43,859 nucleotides of DNA, from assembly GCA_030836155.1 (NCBI GenBank), contig JAURQI010000063.1, positions 1-43,859 on the forward strand, in the 5' to 3' direction. Source of the DNA: Crocinitomix sp. (GTDB lineage Bacteria > Bacteroidota > Bacteroidia > Flavobacteriales_D > Crocinitomicaceae). The notes below the pieces were generated by a model. The model was given only the letters and a program-made list of their open reading frames with translations. It was not told the origin of the DNA and searched no databases. The translations under genes were made by a program, and so were the position numbers. Positions 7,107 through 15,553 of the stretch are shown here, piece by piece. Each line of letters begins with the position of its first letter. Within the stretch, counting starts at the first letter, position 1.

Positions 7107-9539
7107 TTAAAATTCAAAGATGACTCCAATTGTAGGGGTGATCAATGCACTTTGATTCTCAATGGTTAAAGGAAATGCATTTGAACCATCGGGTGCCAGT
7201 GGTTGTCCATCCGTCGTAGCAAAACCTGTATTGTCTTCATTTCGCTGGAAGGTATAATAAGGCGGAGATTCTTGTTTGAATACCGTAATATTTTGAATGT
7301 CTACATAAAAATCAAAGCTCACTTTTTTTAGGTTGACAATTTTATCTAAACGGAAGTCTAATTGATTAAACGATCTTAATCGAACACTATTGACCGCGTT
7401 AAAATCAAGCACACCATTTCCGGTGAATGCATAGACCTCTTGTGAAGCTTCTAAATCAAATGGTGTATAAGGTGTGCCCCCAGCAAAGCGATATTTTAAG
7501 CCAAGTTTCCAACCTTTTCCGAAATTCCATCCAAAGGTAGAAGACAATAAATGCTGACTGTCCCAAGCAGATGGGAATAATTCGCCATCCAAACCTGAAA
7601 AAAGAGACCTTACATAGGTATAACTGAGAACGTAAAAGATATTGTTGACTAATTTTTGCTGCAAAAAGACTTCAAAACCATATGTTTCACCTACGCCAAT
7701 ACTGACAACGTCTTCGTTGCCAACAGCGCCAAATTCTTGCCCTTGATTAGCCAGTGAGATTCCTGTTGCAACCGATACAGGGTAGTTTTTGTATTGCTTA
7801 TAGAAGCCTTCAACGGTGATTCGTAAACCTTCATTTGGTAGCCACTGTGTTCCTAAAACATAATGATCAGATTGGATGTATTCCATGTCGCGATTGGTAA
7901 GCGTACCTTCTGTATCTCTGTAGCCCAGGGAAGTATAGGTTGGAATCTTATAATAGCGTCCAATTGTACCGGTAATATCCCATTTATCATTCAGATGATA
8001 AGCTAAAGATAAGCGTGGAGATAAGGTTTTAAGGGGATTATTGCCCGATTCAGTGAATGTATTCATATCAGAACGCACGCCGGCTGAAACAAGTAGTCGA
8101 TCTTTAAAGAAATTCTTTGAGACCTGAGCAAAGGCACCATATTTGAAAAAATCAATTGCTGTATTGGTATTAATCTCAATGGCAGGAATGATCACGTTTC
8201 CTGCAGAGTCTAGTGTCGCTGCCTGAATCTTATTGTAAAGTGCATAGTTGTACTTGACATACTGTCCCATTAATCCAAAAGAGTACTTCCATCCTTTTTT
8301 GTATTGGTTCCAATCAAAACGAAATTTATTTTCGATTTCTTGGGAGTTTAAACCAAAATTTCGAAACTCTTCATTGCCGTTTTGGGCATCTTCGAATTGA
8401 TCGAGTTGATTGTCGAACATGTTGCGACTCAAAGCTAAGGTATAAAAGCCGTCGTTTACGCGACGTTTAAATGAAACACCATTCGTATAATTCCATTGCG
8501 TGATGAACGGCAGCGAACGACGCAGAAATTCGGTTTCGTCGTTATCAACTTTAGTAGGAGCAAAATTAAAACGGTCATAAGCCCCTAGTCCAAGCAACAT
8601 AATGGTTGTTTTATTATCAGGACGGAAAGTTGTTTTAAATTGAAAATCCGTAAAATTTGGTCGAATAGGTAAATCAATGAGCGTGAATAGTAAATCCAAA
8701 TAGGAAGCTCTTGCCGATAAAAGGAAGTCGTTTTTTTCACCCATTGGCCCTTCGAGCGTAACAACACTTTCAGTGAAACTAGCTCTTAAGTTACCGGATA
8801 ACTTATCACGATTACCTTGTCTTTGTTTAATAACAAATGTCGAGGCCAATGCATTATCATAGCGGGCATCAAACGCAGAGGAGGAGAGTTTTAAGTCTTC
8901 GATAAACGACACATTCAAAATACCCTGTGCGCCTCCTGATGATCCTTGGGTTTGAAAGTGATTTAAAACAGGGATTTCAATTCCGTCTAAGTAATAGACA
9001 TTCTCATTGGGTGCGCCTCCACGAATGATGATGTCGTTTCGTTGCGCTCCTCCTGCAGATCCACCTACTCCGGGTAAAGTCTGTACCACCTTAGAAACAT
9101 CAAAGTTACCGCCAGGATTTGATTCAATTTCTACTGAGGTTAGCTTTTGAACGGATAGCGGAGTAACCATATCGGTAGTCGCAGCAGATTTATTCGATTC
9201 AAAAACAATTTCAACCGTTTCGAGATCTGTATTTGCTTCCATGAGTTCAAAGTTGACAGTCTCTATGTTTCCAGAATTGACGGGGATATTAAACTTCTTG
9301 AAGGTTTGGTATCCTGCATAAGTAACACGAATGGTATAATTTCCTACTGGAAGATCCAATTTATAATTACCATCGATATCTGTGATTGCCCCAAAGTTGG
9401 TCCCTTCCGCTAATATTTTGGCGAAGGCCAGCGGCTCTTCTGTGTTTTTGTCAATGACTGTTCCTTGGATGGCTCCATTCGTCTGTGCAATTCCAGAAAT
9501 GCTAAAAACTAGCAAGAGGGTGAAGAATATTATTTTCAT
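7107..9539 (-). CDS. TonB-dependent receptor with N-terminal CarboxypepD-reg-like domain
   Basis: An 810-residue outer-membrane transporter. Signal peptide about 1-18 (LLLVFSISGIAQ). Residues about 22-105 form the carboxypeptidase-regulatory-like beta-sandwich (GTVIDKNTEEPLAFAKI...G.YKLDLPVG.Y). A plug domain follows (about 125-240, with PGVGG...IIIRGGAPNENVYYLDGIEIP). A beta-barrel of about 560 residues ends in ...ITPTIGVIFEF, a terminal aromatic as expected for barrel assembly. It lacks an obvious SusC signature and has no SusD partner, so glycan import is not indicated. Proteins of this type often import siderophores or have unknown substrates. It is divergent from a MarR gene with 105 bases between, suggesting control by that regulator. 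Confidence 0.93.
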   Translation of the reverse strand: MKIIFFTLLLVFSISGIAQTNGAIQGTVIDKNTEEPLAFAKILAEGTNFGAITDIDGNYKLDLPVGNYTIRVTYAGYQTFKKFNIPVNSGNIETVNFELMEANTDLETVEIVFESNKSAATTDMVTPLSVQKLTSVEIESNPGGNFDVSKVVQTLPGVGGSAGGAQRNDIIIRGGAPNENVYYLDGIEIPVLNHFQTQGSSGGAQGILNVSFIEDLKLSSSAFDARYDNALASTFVIKQRQGNRDKLSGNLRASFTESVVTLEGPMGEKNDFLLSARASYLDLLFTLIDLPIRPNFTDFQFKTTFRPDNKTTIMLLGLGAYDRFNFAPTKVDNDETEFLRRSLPFITQWNYTNGVSFKRRVNDGFYTLALSRNMFDNQLDQFEDAQNGNEEFRNFGLNSQEIENKFRFDWNQYKKGWKYSFGLMGQYVKYNYALYNKIQAATLDSAGNVIIPAIEINTNTAIDFFKYGAFAQVSKNFFKDRLLVSAGVRSDMNTFTESGNNPLKTLSPRLSLAYHLNDKWDITGTIGRYYKIPTYTSLGYRDTEGTLTNRDMEYIQSDHYVLGTQWLPNEGLRITVEGFYKQYKNYPVSVATGISLANQGQEFGAVGNEDVVSIGVGETYGFEVFLQQKLVNNIFYVLSYTYVRSLFSGLDGELFPSAWDSQHLLSSTFGWNFGKGWKLGLKYRFAGGTPYTPFDLEASQEVYAFTGNGVLDFNAVNSVRLRSFNQLDFRLDKIVNLKKVSFDFYVDIQNITVFKQESPPYYTFQRNEDNTGFATTDGQPLAPDGSNAFPLTIENQSALITPTIGVIFEF

Positions 9540-9565
9540 TTTTTAACGTTCTCGTAATTCTGGTG

Positions 9566-9573
9566 CAAATATA
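9566..9573 (-). promoter_or_regulatory. -7 box (TATATTTG) for the TonB-dependent receptor gene
   Basis: The minus strand reads TATATTTG, a TAnnTTTG match, 26 bases upstream of the receptor ATG at 9539. Confidence 0.5.
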
Positions 9574-9579
9574 GTTCAA

Positions 9580-9611
9580 TTTCGTAATAAAACATAAAAT
9601 ATGATACGAAA
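9580..9611. promoter_or_regulatory. Candidate MarR operator between receptor and regulator
   Basis: The inverted repeat TTTCGTA (9580-9586) / TACGAAA (9605-9611) has an 18-base AT-rich spacer. It sits between the two divergent -7 boxes and upstream of both. A further CGTAAT lies at 9553-9558. The arms are further apart than in a compact MarR site, so they may be two half-sites. Confidence 0.35.
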
Positions 9612-9632
9612 ACGTGCTTAATTATTTTTTAT

Positions 9633-9640
9633 TACCTTTG
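9633..9640 (+). promoter_or_regulatory. -7 box (TACCTTTG) for the MarR gene, near-leaderless
   Basis: TACCTTTG matches TAnnTTTG and ends only 4 bases before ATG 9645. A start site about 7 bases downstream would fall at the start codon, implying a leaderless or nearly leaderless transcript. No Shine-Dalgarno sequence is visible, which agrees. Confidence 0.5.
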
Positions 9641-9644
9641 TTTA

Positions 9645-10316
9645 ATGGAAAGCACTTTGGTCCAAATCATTCGATTATATGAAGATTTTAAATCCGAACA
9701 CTCTGAAAAAGAGGGTACGAATAATCTTACTTCATTTATTGCTTATGCGCAATCGATGGTTGGTAGTTCATCAAATTACTCCGAAGAGGTTAACACCGAG
9801 AACTGGAAAAAGTTCAGTCGGAAAACATTATTAGAGATGACTGCTGCGCTTGTGGGCAAGATGGGAAGGTATATTGATAACTACAGTCGAAAGAATATGA
9901 GCACAACACCAATTGGCAGTGTTGATGAGTTCACCTACCTCATTCCTTTGCTTGAATTTGATTCGTTATCGAAATCAGAATTGATTCAAATGAATGGTCA
10001 TGCGATTACAACCGGTACAGATATTATTAAACGGCTGCTGAAGAAAGACTTTTTAGCTGAACAAATAGATCCGGCAGATAAAAGAAGCAAACGGATAAAG
10101 CTTTCTGAAAGTGGCAAGATGGCATTGTTTCAATCTTCAGAAACACTCAATAAATTATCGGTGATCAGTGCGGGCATTCTCAGTAATGAAGAGTTACTTC
10201 AGCTTGTAGGAATGTTGCAAAAGTTAGATCGTTTTCACGAAGACATTCACAAGGATCATAAAGACCTCCAATTGGATGACATATTAGTGAGCCGAAAGGA
10301 AGAGTTGTCGGTTTAA
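9645..10316 (+). CDS. MarR family winged-helix transcriptional regulator
   Basis: 223 residues. The winged helix lies at about 90-165: helix pairs around SKSELIQMNGHAITTGTDIIKRLLKKDFL, then the wing IDPADKRSKRIKLSESGK with the conserved D.R...+.+.LT/S..G pattern. The N-terminal about 85 residues and the C-terminal helices would form the dimer. It is longer than a typical MarR (about 140-160) because of the N-terminal helical extension. It is divergent from the TonB-dependent receptor and probably controls it and itself. Confidence 0.88.
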   Translation: MESTLVQIIRLYEDFKSEHSEKEGTNNLTSFIAYAQSMVGSSSNYSEEVNTENWKKFSRKTLLEMTAALVGKMGRYIDNYSRKNMSTTPIGSVDEFTYLIPLLEFDSLSKSELIQMNGHAITTGTDIIKRLLKKDFLAEQIDPADKRSKRIKLSESGKMALFQSSETLNKLSVISAGILSNEELLQLVGMLQKLDRFHEDIHKDHKDLQLDDILVSRKEELSV

Positions 10317-10550
10317 CCGGGTATTAAGGGCTTGCCGAGTAGCGCTTGTATAAAAATAACTAGCACGATAAGCGCTTACAGAATGGTCATTATACGCATC
10401 ATTCTTAAAGAGCTCAGTTTTTTTCTACGGTTTAACCAGATTGCAAAAAGCGGAATAACTTGCAAAGCATGTATACCTTACTAACTTTTTTGCTCCTTCT
10501 TTGACTAGAGTCGTTTTTGATTTTCTTATTAGTCACATTAAAACAAAAAA

Positions 10551-10576
10551 AAGCCCCTCAATCATTTGAGGAGCTT
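10551..10576 (-). terminator. Terminator for the tRNA-His transcript
   Basis: AAGCCCCTCA (10551-10560) and TGAGGAGCTT (10567-10576) form a stem with one mismatch. On the minus strand a T run follows (10543-10550), about a dozen bases past the 3' end of tRNA-His. An A-rich flank on the other side could let it work in both directions. The stretch 10317-10550 after the MarR gene shows no gene. Confidence 0.7.
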
Positions 10577-10587
10577 AAAAAAAATAG

Positions 10588-10661
10588 GGTGGAAGATGGG
10601 AATCGAACCCACGACCTCCTGAACCACAACCAGGCGCTCTAACCAACTGAGCTACAACCAC
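10588..10661 (-). tRNA. tRNA-His (anticodon GTG)
   Basis: Read on the minus strand, the cloverleaf is complete. The D arm is GCTC...GAGC. The anticodon stem CCTGG/TCAGG holds the loop TTGTGGT with GTG at 34-36. The T arm is GTGGG/CCCAT with TTCGATT. The base before G1 (10662) is G and position 73 is C, the G-1:C73 identity pair of tRNA-His. CCA is not encoded. Odd point: the acceptor strands GTGGTTG and CTTCCAC leave two adjacent U-U mismatches (5:68 and 6:67). Confidence 0.9.
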
Positions 10662-10797
10662 CATTTTAATGTTCTACTACACCGCTGCGTAGCGAAGTTA
10701 CCTGTGCCGATCTAGTCGCATAGAGCTTTGCTCGTAATAAGACTTCATCGGTAAGCTACAACCACCATTTTAATATTTTAACTACACCGTTGTGTAG
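10651..10797 (-). repeat. Duplication of the tRNA-His 5' end and its leader hairpin
   Basis: 10651-10692 and 10755-10797 are related copies. The first 20 bases (tRNA nucleotides 1-11 plus the bases just upstream) are identical. A 16-base hairpin follows in each: CTACAC-AACG-GTGTAG in the upstream copy and CTACGC-AGCG-GTGTAG in the other, on the minus strand. The one stem difference keeps pairing as a G-U only in the minus-strand RNA. The upstream copy loses tRNA similarity after GTAGCT. About 60 unrelated bases separate the copies. Confidence 0.65.
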
Positions 10798-10812
10798 TAT
10801 GAACTTCTTTTG

Positions 10813-10836
10813 TTTTCTGATTTGTGGATCAGAAAA
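10813..10836. repeat. Hairpin between the ABC gene end and the tRNA leader repeats
   Basis: TTTTCTGAT (10813-10821) and ATCAGAAAA (10828-10836) form a perfect 9-bp stem with a 6-base loop. It lacks a following U tract on either strand, so it is not a textbook terminator, though it may end the upstream ABC operon. Confidence 0.5.
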
Positions 10837-10857
10837 AGACTGCTCAATTTGGGATGG

Positions 10858-10865
10858 CAAATATA
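10858..10865 (-). promoter_or_regulatory. -7 box (TATATTTG) upstream of tRNA-His
   Basis: The minus strand reads TATATTTG, a TAnnTTTG match. It would start a transcript with a leader of roughly 190 bases before mature tRNA-His, including the duplicated fragment. Confidence 0.35.
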
Positions 10866-10916
10866 AACCATTTTTTTCTACAACGGAAAAAAATATTTCA
10901 AAAAAATCAAAAGGAA

Positions 10917-13900
10917 TTAACCAATCTTGATGCGGGAGAAAAGTTTTTCAAACGTATCTAATAGTCGCTTGAGCGCGTCAAAATGCAACGTAATCATCAA
11001 CAATAATGTCATTCCCCAAATAACCAGAATGTTGGCGGTGAATGTATTTACATACATGTCAAATATTTTTTTTCTTGGCGCATAGAAATGCGCACCAAAG
11101 AATCCAGCGTCATAAGGATCGAGATAAATCGGATCGGATTTTTGAATGAGGCGTCCATCTTTTTCTACTAGTTTGGTTAGATCCGTTTTGTTGGTAACAA
11201 ATTGTGTCAACGATTCATTTGTATGTTCGTTTACCAAGCTGAGATAGGTCTCTTTGTCGTACTTCTCTATAATTTCTTGCGTTTTCTGGTCAATTTTAGC
11301 GCGATTATTATCGACAATTGTTTTATAATGATTCTTTAGAATCGAAAAGTAGTTATTGGCTTCATCGTAAGTGCTCATTGTAAATTGATCAAGTGTAAGT
11401 TGATCGATGCAACTGTTACAAACCAAGTTTTGAATAAATTCTTGCTCGCGTTCAATTTCATTTCTTAAAATCAAGAGAGAATGCTCAACGTCGGCTGTTT
11501 TTGAAGTATCACTAACGTTTGTTTTAACAAAGTCTAATTCAGCCGTTAATTCCTGCAACCAATAATCTTTCTTCCATGTGGCAAAGCTTTTATTCTTCTC
11601 ATAATCAAAGTAAATTTTGTTGTATTCATTTTCCTTGAATTGCGTAATGGAAAGTGCTTCATAAGCCCATCTAGAGGCCATAACATTTCCTACCCATGGT
11701 ACCGACTGTTCATCACCGAATAAAGGGTGAAGTTTATCAAACTTAACGATTACACCACTGAATAATAGTTGCGGTATAATCAAAATTGGGATGAGGATAT
11801 AAATAACTTTTACAGAATTAAAGCTAGCGGATATATTGAGACCAAGAAGGTTAGCAAAACAGGATAAACTGAATAAAATGAGCCAGTATTCCACCCACAT
11901 GCCTTTAATCTCCAAGACATAATTACCAATTAATACATACAGCAACATTTGTATTGCTGAGATAATGAACATGATGGTAATCTTAGAAACAAGATAAGAG
12001 CTCCTACTCAAATTAAGAAACGACTCTCGCTTTAATATTTTTTGATCCTTGATTATTTCTTCTGCCGCAACCGTTAAGCCTATAAACAAGGCAACAATAA
12101 CTGAAATAAATAAAAACGACGGAATGTTTTGGTTGTCATGGAAAGAGTATGCTTCAGCTCCACTTGTATTGTAAAACTTAACGAAGAAAGACAAGACAAA
12201 AGCCAAGATTGGAGCCTCTAAAAGGTTAATCATGATGTATTGCTTGTTCGTAAGCTTGGAAAGTACATCTCTTATAAAGAATACCTTTAATTGCTTAAAT
12301 AGACTTGGTTTTTTAAAGGTACTTTCCGGAATTTCTGTAGCATCTTCTGTTTCTGTGTCTTTGTTTTCGAGCAGTTCAAGGTAATGTTCATTCCACTCTT
12401 CAGAAGACACTTTTCTGTGCGTTGTTAGCTTTCCGTATTCATCAACAACTTTCGATTCAATGATGTTGAAGATCTGTTCTGGGTTAACATTACCACAGAC
12501 ATGACATTCGCTTTCATTACTCTTGGCGTGATTGATGAGATTTTTAAAGTACATGACTGCATCAATGGGATTTCCTTGATAAATAGGATAACCACCGACA
12601 TCTAAAATGATTAATTGGTCAAACATTTTAAAAATGTCAGAAGAAGGTTGATGTATCACTACAAAAACCAACTTACCTTTCAAGGCAAGCTCCTTTAGCA
12701 AGTCCATGATGTTTTCCGAATCTCGAGATGATAAACCAGAAGTTGGCTCATCTACAAATAAGACGGAAGGTTCTCGAATTAATTCGAGTGCAATATTTAA
12801 TCGTTTACGCTGACCACCAGAAATAGTCTTTTCTAATGGACTACCGACTTTTAAGTCACACGTTTCGTAAAGACCTAATGTTACTAATAAGTTGAGTACT
12901 TTCTTAGCGATCACCTTGTCGCTTAAGCTGCCAAAACAGAGTTTAGCATTGTAAAATAAGTTTTGATAAACGGTCAGTTCCTCAATCAATAGATCATCTT
13001 GAGAAACGTATCCGATGACACCTTCTATTGCTTTTGGATCATGATGAATATCTACACCATTAATCGTAACAGCCCCCTCAGCCGGAATATAATTACCATT
13101 GAGGATATTTAATAAAGTGGACTTACCTGCACCGGACCCCCCCATAATACCGAGTAGTGATCCAGATTCTTCTTCAAAATTGAATTGATGAAGACCAATT
13201 TTCCCTCCCTTAAATTTATAGATAACGTTGTCAGCCTTAAATACAATCTTACTTGCTGTTTTATCAGACAAGAAACTAGCAATGATATCACTGTAATAGA
13301 TGGGGGTTACTTTGGATGAACGTAATGAGCTACCTTGGTTGAGTATGATGTGTCGATAAGGACGAACTGGCTGGCCATTCAAGTTCAATTCTGCCTTGCC
13401 CATATATTTGAAGAAGTGAAAGTTTACACTTTCAATCTTTATCACACGAATCTGCCCTTCTATTCCTTCAGAATAAATATGCTTTGCATTTTCAAACTGC
13501 TCATCCTTTTTAGAAGTTATGTAAAGCAGGTTTGAATCATCTATAATTTTGTCGACAGGAGCTTCAGCAAATTCTAAAATTTTCTTGTATTCATCCATAG
13601 ATACATTAAATGTATCCGCCACCGTTTGCACAAACTCACGTTCTTGATCTGCTACAAAATCATTGGCATTGATAAACTCTAAGATCCGCACCAAAACAAT
13701 CATCTTCTGGCGCTGCGTCAGCTCTTCGTTGATTTGTGTACAGATTCTAAGAACTTTAACTGAATGTACCGATGTCTTCTTTCTTATACCGTCTTTTTTT
13801 GTGGATTTGCCTTGATATGCAATTAAGAACTCGTCAAAGATTTTTAAATATTCTTCAACCGCTGCTGAGCCTAATTCTTCGCGCAAAAATGATTGAACAA

Positions 13901-14009
13901 TCTTTCGTCCAGTCCCTTGGGTTACCGGATTTTGAATGTCAATTTCTTCATCAACCCTTGCAATAATTGCAAAGAGTTGCATGAGCGCTTTTAATATTGG
14001 TTGGCTCAT
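10917..14009 (-). CDS. ABC transporter half (ATPase + ABC-2 membrane domain) with N-terminal TerB-like domain
   Basis: A 1030-residue protein. Residues about 1-150 are helical and resemble the TerB-like fold (LVRILEFINANDFVADQEREFVQTVADTFNVS). Residues about 160-255 form a beta-rich linker that may be FHA-like. The ABC ATPase follows: Walker A GGSGAGKST (290-298), signature SGGQRKR (from 397), Walker B VLFVDEPTSGL (from 416). A CxxC pair (CHVC) lies after it. Then comes an ABCG/White-type membrane domain, a long coiled-coil-like insert, and a final hydrophobic segment (about 990-1015). ABCG-type order suggests an exporter; the substrate is unknown. It ends a three-gene operon after two exported proteins of unknown function, with spacers of 27 and 3 bases. 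Confidence 0.88.
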   Translation of the reverse strand: MSQPILKALMQLFAIIARVDEEIDIQNPVTQGTGRKIVQSFLREELGSAAVEEYLKIFDEFLIAYQGKSTKKDGIRKKTSVHSVKVLRICTQINEELTQRQKMIVLVRILEFINANDFVADQEREFVQTVADTFNVSMDEYKKILEFAEAPVDKIIDDSNLLYITSKKDEQFENAKHIYSEGIEGQIRVIKIESVNFHFFKYMGKAELNLNGQPVRPYRHIILNQGSSLRSSKVTPIYYSDIIASFLSDKTASKIVFKADNVIYKFKGGKIGLHQFNFEEESGSLLGIMGGSGAGKSTLLNILNGNYIPAEGAVTINGVDIHHDPKAIEGVIGYVSQDDLLIEELTVYQNLFYNAKLCFGSLSDKVIAKKVLNLLVTLGLYETCDLKVGSPLEKTISGGQRKRLNIALELIREPSVLFVDEPTSGLSSRDSENIMDLLKELALKGKLVFVVIHQPSSDIFKMFDQLIILDVGGYPIYQGNPIDAVMYFKNLINHAKSNESECHVCGNVNPEQIFNIIESKVVDEYGKLTTHRKVSSEEWNEHYLELLENKDTETEDATEIPESTFKKPSLFKQLKVFFIRDVLSKLTNKQYIMINLLEAPILAFVLSFFVKFYNTSGAEAYSFHDNQNIPSFLFISVIVALFIGLTVAAEEIIKDQKILKRESFLNLSRSSYLVSKITIMFIISAIQMLLYVLIGNYVLEIKGMWVEYWLILFSLSCFANLLGLNISASFNSVKVIYILIPILIIPQLLFSGVIVKFDKLHPLFGDEQSVPWVGNVMASRWAYEALSITQFKENEYNKIYFDYEKNKSFATWKKDYWLQELTAELDFVKTNVSDTSKTADVEHSLLILRNEIEREQEFIQNLVCNSCIDQLTLDQFTMSTYDEANNYFSILKNHYKTIVDNNRAKIDQKTQEIIEKYDKETYLSLVNEHTNESLTQFVTNKTDLTKLVEKDGRLIQKSDPIYLDPYDAGFFGAHFYAPRKKIFDMYVNTFTANILVIWGMTLLLMITLHFDALKRLLDTFEKLFSRIKIG

Positions 14010-14036
14010 TTTTCTATAGGTACTAGTATTGTTTTC

Positions 14037-14468
14037 TTACTTCTGGAATCCGAGTAAGACTACAATACAACCGGATACTTTCTTGTCGATATCTAAATAT
14101 GCTTCGATATAGCAATCCAGCGTATTATCAACTTGAAAATCCCAGTATGGTTGGTTATCTTTATCTTGATTAGTGAAAAGTAGGTTTCGTTCTTTGTCGT
14201 ATACATTAAAGATGACATAATCGTCTTTTGTTCCAGCTGATGTTGCAATGCGATACATCGAACCGCCGTATAGCGTAACCTTAAATTCTGCTGCTTGCTC
14301 AGCATCTACAAATGATTGATAGACTTGCCCATCCGAGATGAACATTTTGCCGGCCTTGGCATCTGCAGAAAGGTGATCGTAACATACATTTACTAATGAA
14401 TCACATGCTTGAGCAAAAGTCGTTTGTCCCGCCACAATTAAAGCAAAAAGTATAACTAATTTCTTCAT
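14037..14468 (-). CDS. Exported protein of unknown function
   Basis: 143 residues. Signal peptide about 1-19 (LVILFALIVAGQTTFAQ), then a mostly beta domain with Cys22, Cys29, Cys115 and Cys134. Conserved-looking stretches include YGGSMYRIATSAGTKDDYV and VYDKERNLLFTN, which recall small periplasmic beta-sandwich (pre-peptidase-like) domains. The function is not recognised. The start lies 3 bases after the stop of the upstream lipoprotein gene, and the ABC transporter gene follows after 27 bases. It may work with the transporter as a secreted partner. Confidence 0.85.
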   Translation of the reverse strand: MKKLVILFALIVAGQTTFAQACDSLVNVCYDHLSADAKAGKMFISDGQVYQSFVDAEQAAEFKVTLYGGSMYRIATSAGTKDDYVIFNVYDKERNLLFTNQDKDNQPYWDFQVDNTLDCYIEAYLDIDKKVSGCIVVLLGFQK

Positions 14469-14471
14469 GTC

Positions 14472-15386
14472 TTATCCTATTAATGCGTTTCTAATCGACT
14501 TAACTTTCGCAACGATATTGTTCAATACTTCTGCATCTATTTGTACAGATGATTTGCTCTTAATTTGTGTTAACGATTTTTCTTCAATCGTCATGGGCTC
14601 TATAAACTGATAATTAAACTTGATTTGATCAAAGTCTAGTTTTAAGTCTTTCAAATCGGTCAATAAATCAGTGTAAGTACCATCACCATTAAAATCTTCA
14701 AGCAATTCGATTATTGTTTTCAATGCCGTTTTTTGCTCTCCAATTCGATCTGCAATTTCTTGGTCAGGACTTTGTTCGTAGGCAGACGTTGCAAAATAAA
14801 GTGCTTCAATCCATCCCCCAGTTAAAATCAACGAGGCCACATCATGTTGCTCGTTATCTTTCAAGAATTGATCGCCCTTACAATAACCTTCAGACATAAT
14901 GACTAACATCGAGTCTTGGTTATTTCCATTATCGATGAAACGTTGCACAAGGTCAGCATCAAAAGCTCCGGAAATCTCAAGATTTTCAGATAGTTGATCG
15001 ACAGATATTAAATAGGTCATGGCCTGAACGTTTTTCTCATATACCGTGGCGTATCCCAGATCCGCACCATATACACCCATGATGATTGCGCGTTTAAATG
15101 TTGTCGTATAATTATCAACTCCATCTGCATCCGTCAGCAATTCTTCATTATAGGTGTCGTTCTGACTTTTAATCAATGAGACCATCTGAATCGGAGAAGG
15201 AATACTGAATATTCTTCCGTTAATATTGGTGTTAAGTGATTGAGTAGAATCTAAAACAGCGTCTGTAACAACGACTAATTCGTCGCCGTCTGGCTCTTCA
15301 GAATCAATATCTACTCCCTCACCGCCACATGAAAACAAGAGTCCTGTTAGCACGAAGCTGAGAAAAAGTTTATGGGTGAATCTCAT
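14472..15386 (-). CDS. Lipoprotein of unknown function, first gene of the ABC operon
   Basis: 304 residues from ATG 15386, chosen because it gives a clean lipoprotein signal (LFLSFVLTGLLFSC) and is preceded by GGGAGA. A TTG six codons upstream is also open but spoils the signal. After the Cys comes an acidic linker (EEPDGDELVV), then a largely helical domain (about 40-300) with no recognised family motif. It heads the operon with the exported 143-residue protein and the TerB-like/ABC protein, so it may be an envelope component of that system. Confidence 0.85.
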   Translation of the reverse strand: MRFTHKLFLSFVLTGLLFSCGGEGVDIDSEEPDGDELVVVTDAVLDSTQSLNTNINGRIFSIPSPIQMVSLIKSQNDTYNEELLTDADGVDNYTTTFKRAIIMGVYGADLGYATVYEKNVQAMTYLISVDQLSENLEISGAFDADLVQRFIDNGNNQDSMLVIMSEGYCKGDQFLKDNEQHDVASLILTGGWIEALYFATSAYEQSPDQEIADRIGEQKTALKTIIELLEDFNGDGTYTDLLTDLKDLKLDFDQIKFNYQFIEPMTIEEKSLTQIKSKSSVQIDAEVLNNIVAKVKSIRNALIG

Positions 15387-15527
15387 AGCATTAATTTCTC
15401 CCAAAGCTAAATAAAATATTCGATTTTCAATGGTTTTTGCGACTCTTCAGTGATTTTTTTATTGTATTTATTTTTGTCTAGGTTCTTGACAATTCCAGAT
15501 TGCTTAGGTTGATATTGATTTTAATCC

Positions 15528-15535
15528 TAATTTTG
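15528..15535 (+). promoter_or_regulatory. -7 box (TAATTTTG) for hemB
   Basis: TAATTTTG, a TAnnTTTG match, ends 18 bases before the hemB ATG at 15554. Confidence 0.4.
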
Positions 15536-15553
15536 TAGCAAAAGCAGAGATTT

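Noticed and set aside
10588..10797. Integration site of a genomic island at tRNA-His
   Set aside because: The duplicated part is the tRNA 5' end rather than the usual 3' end, the copies are about 104 bases apart, and there is no integrase nearby.
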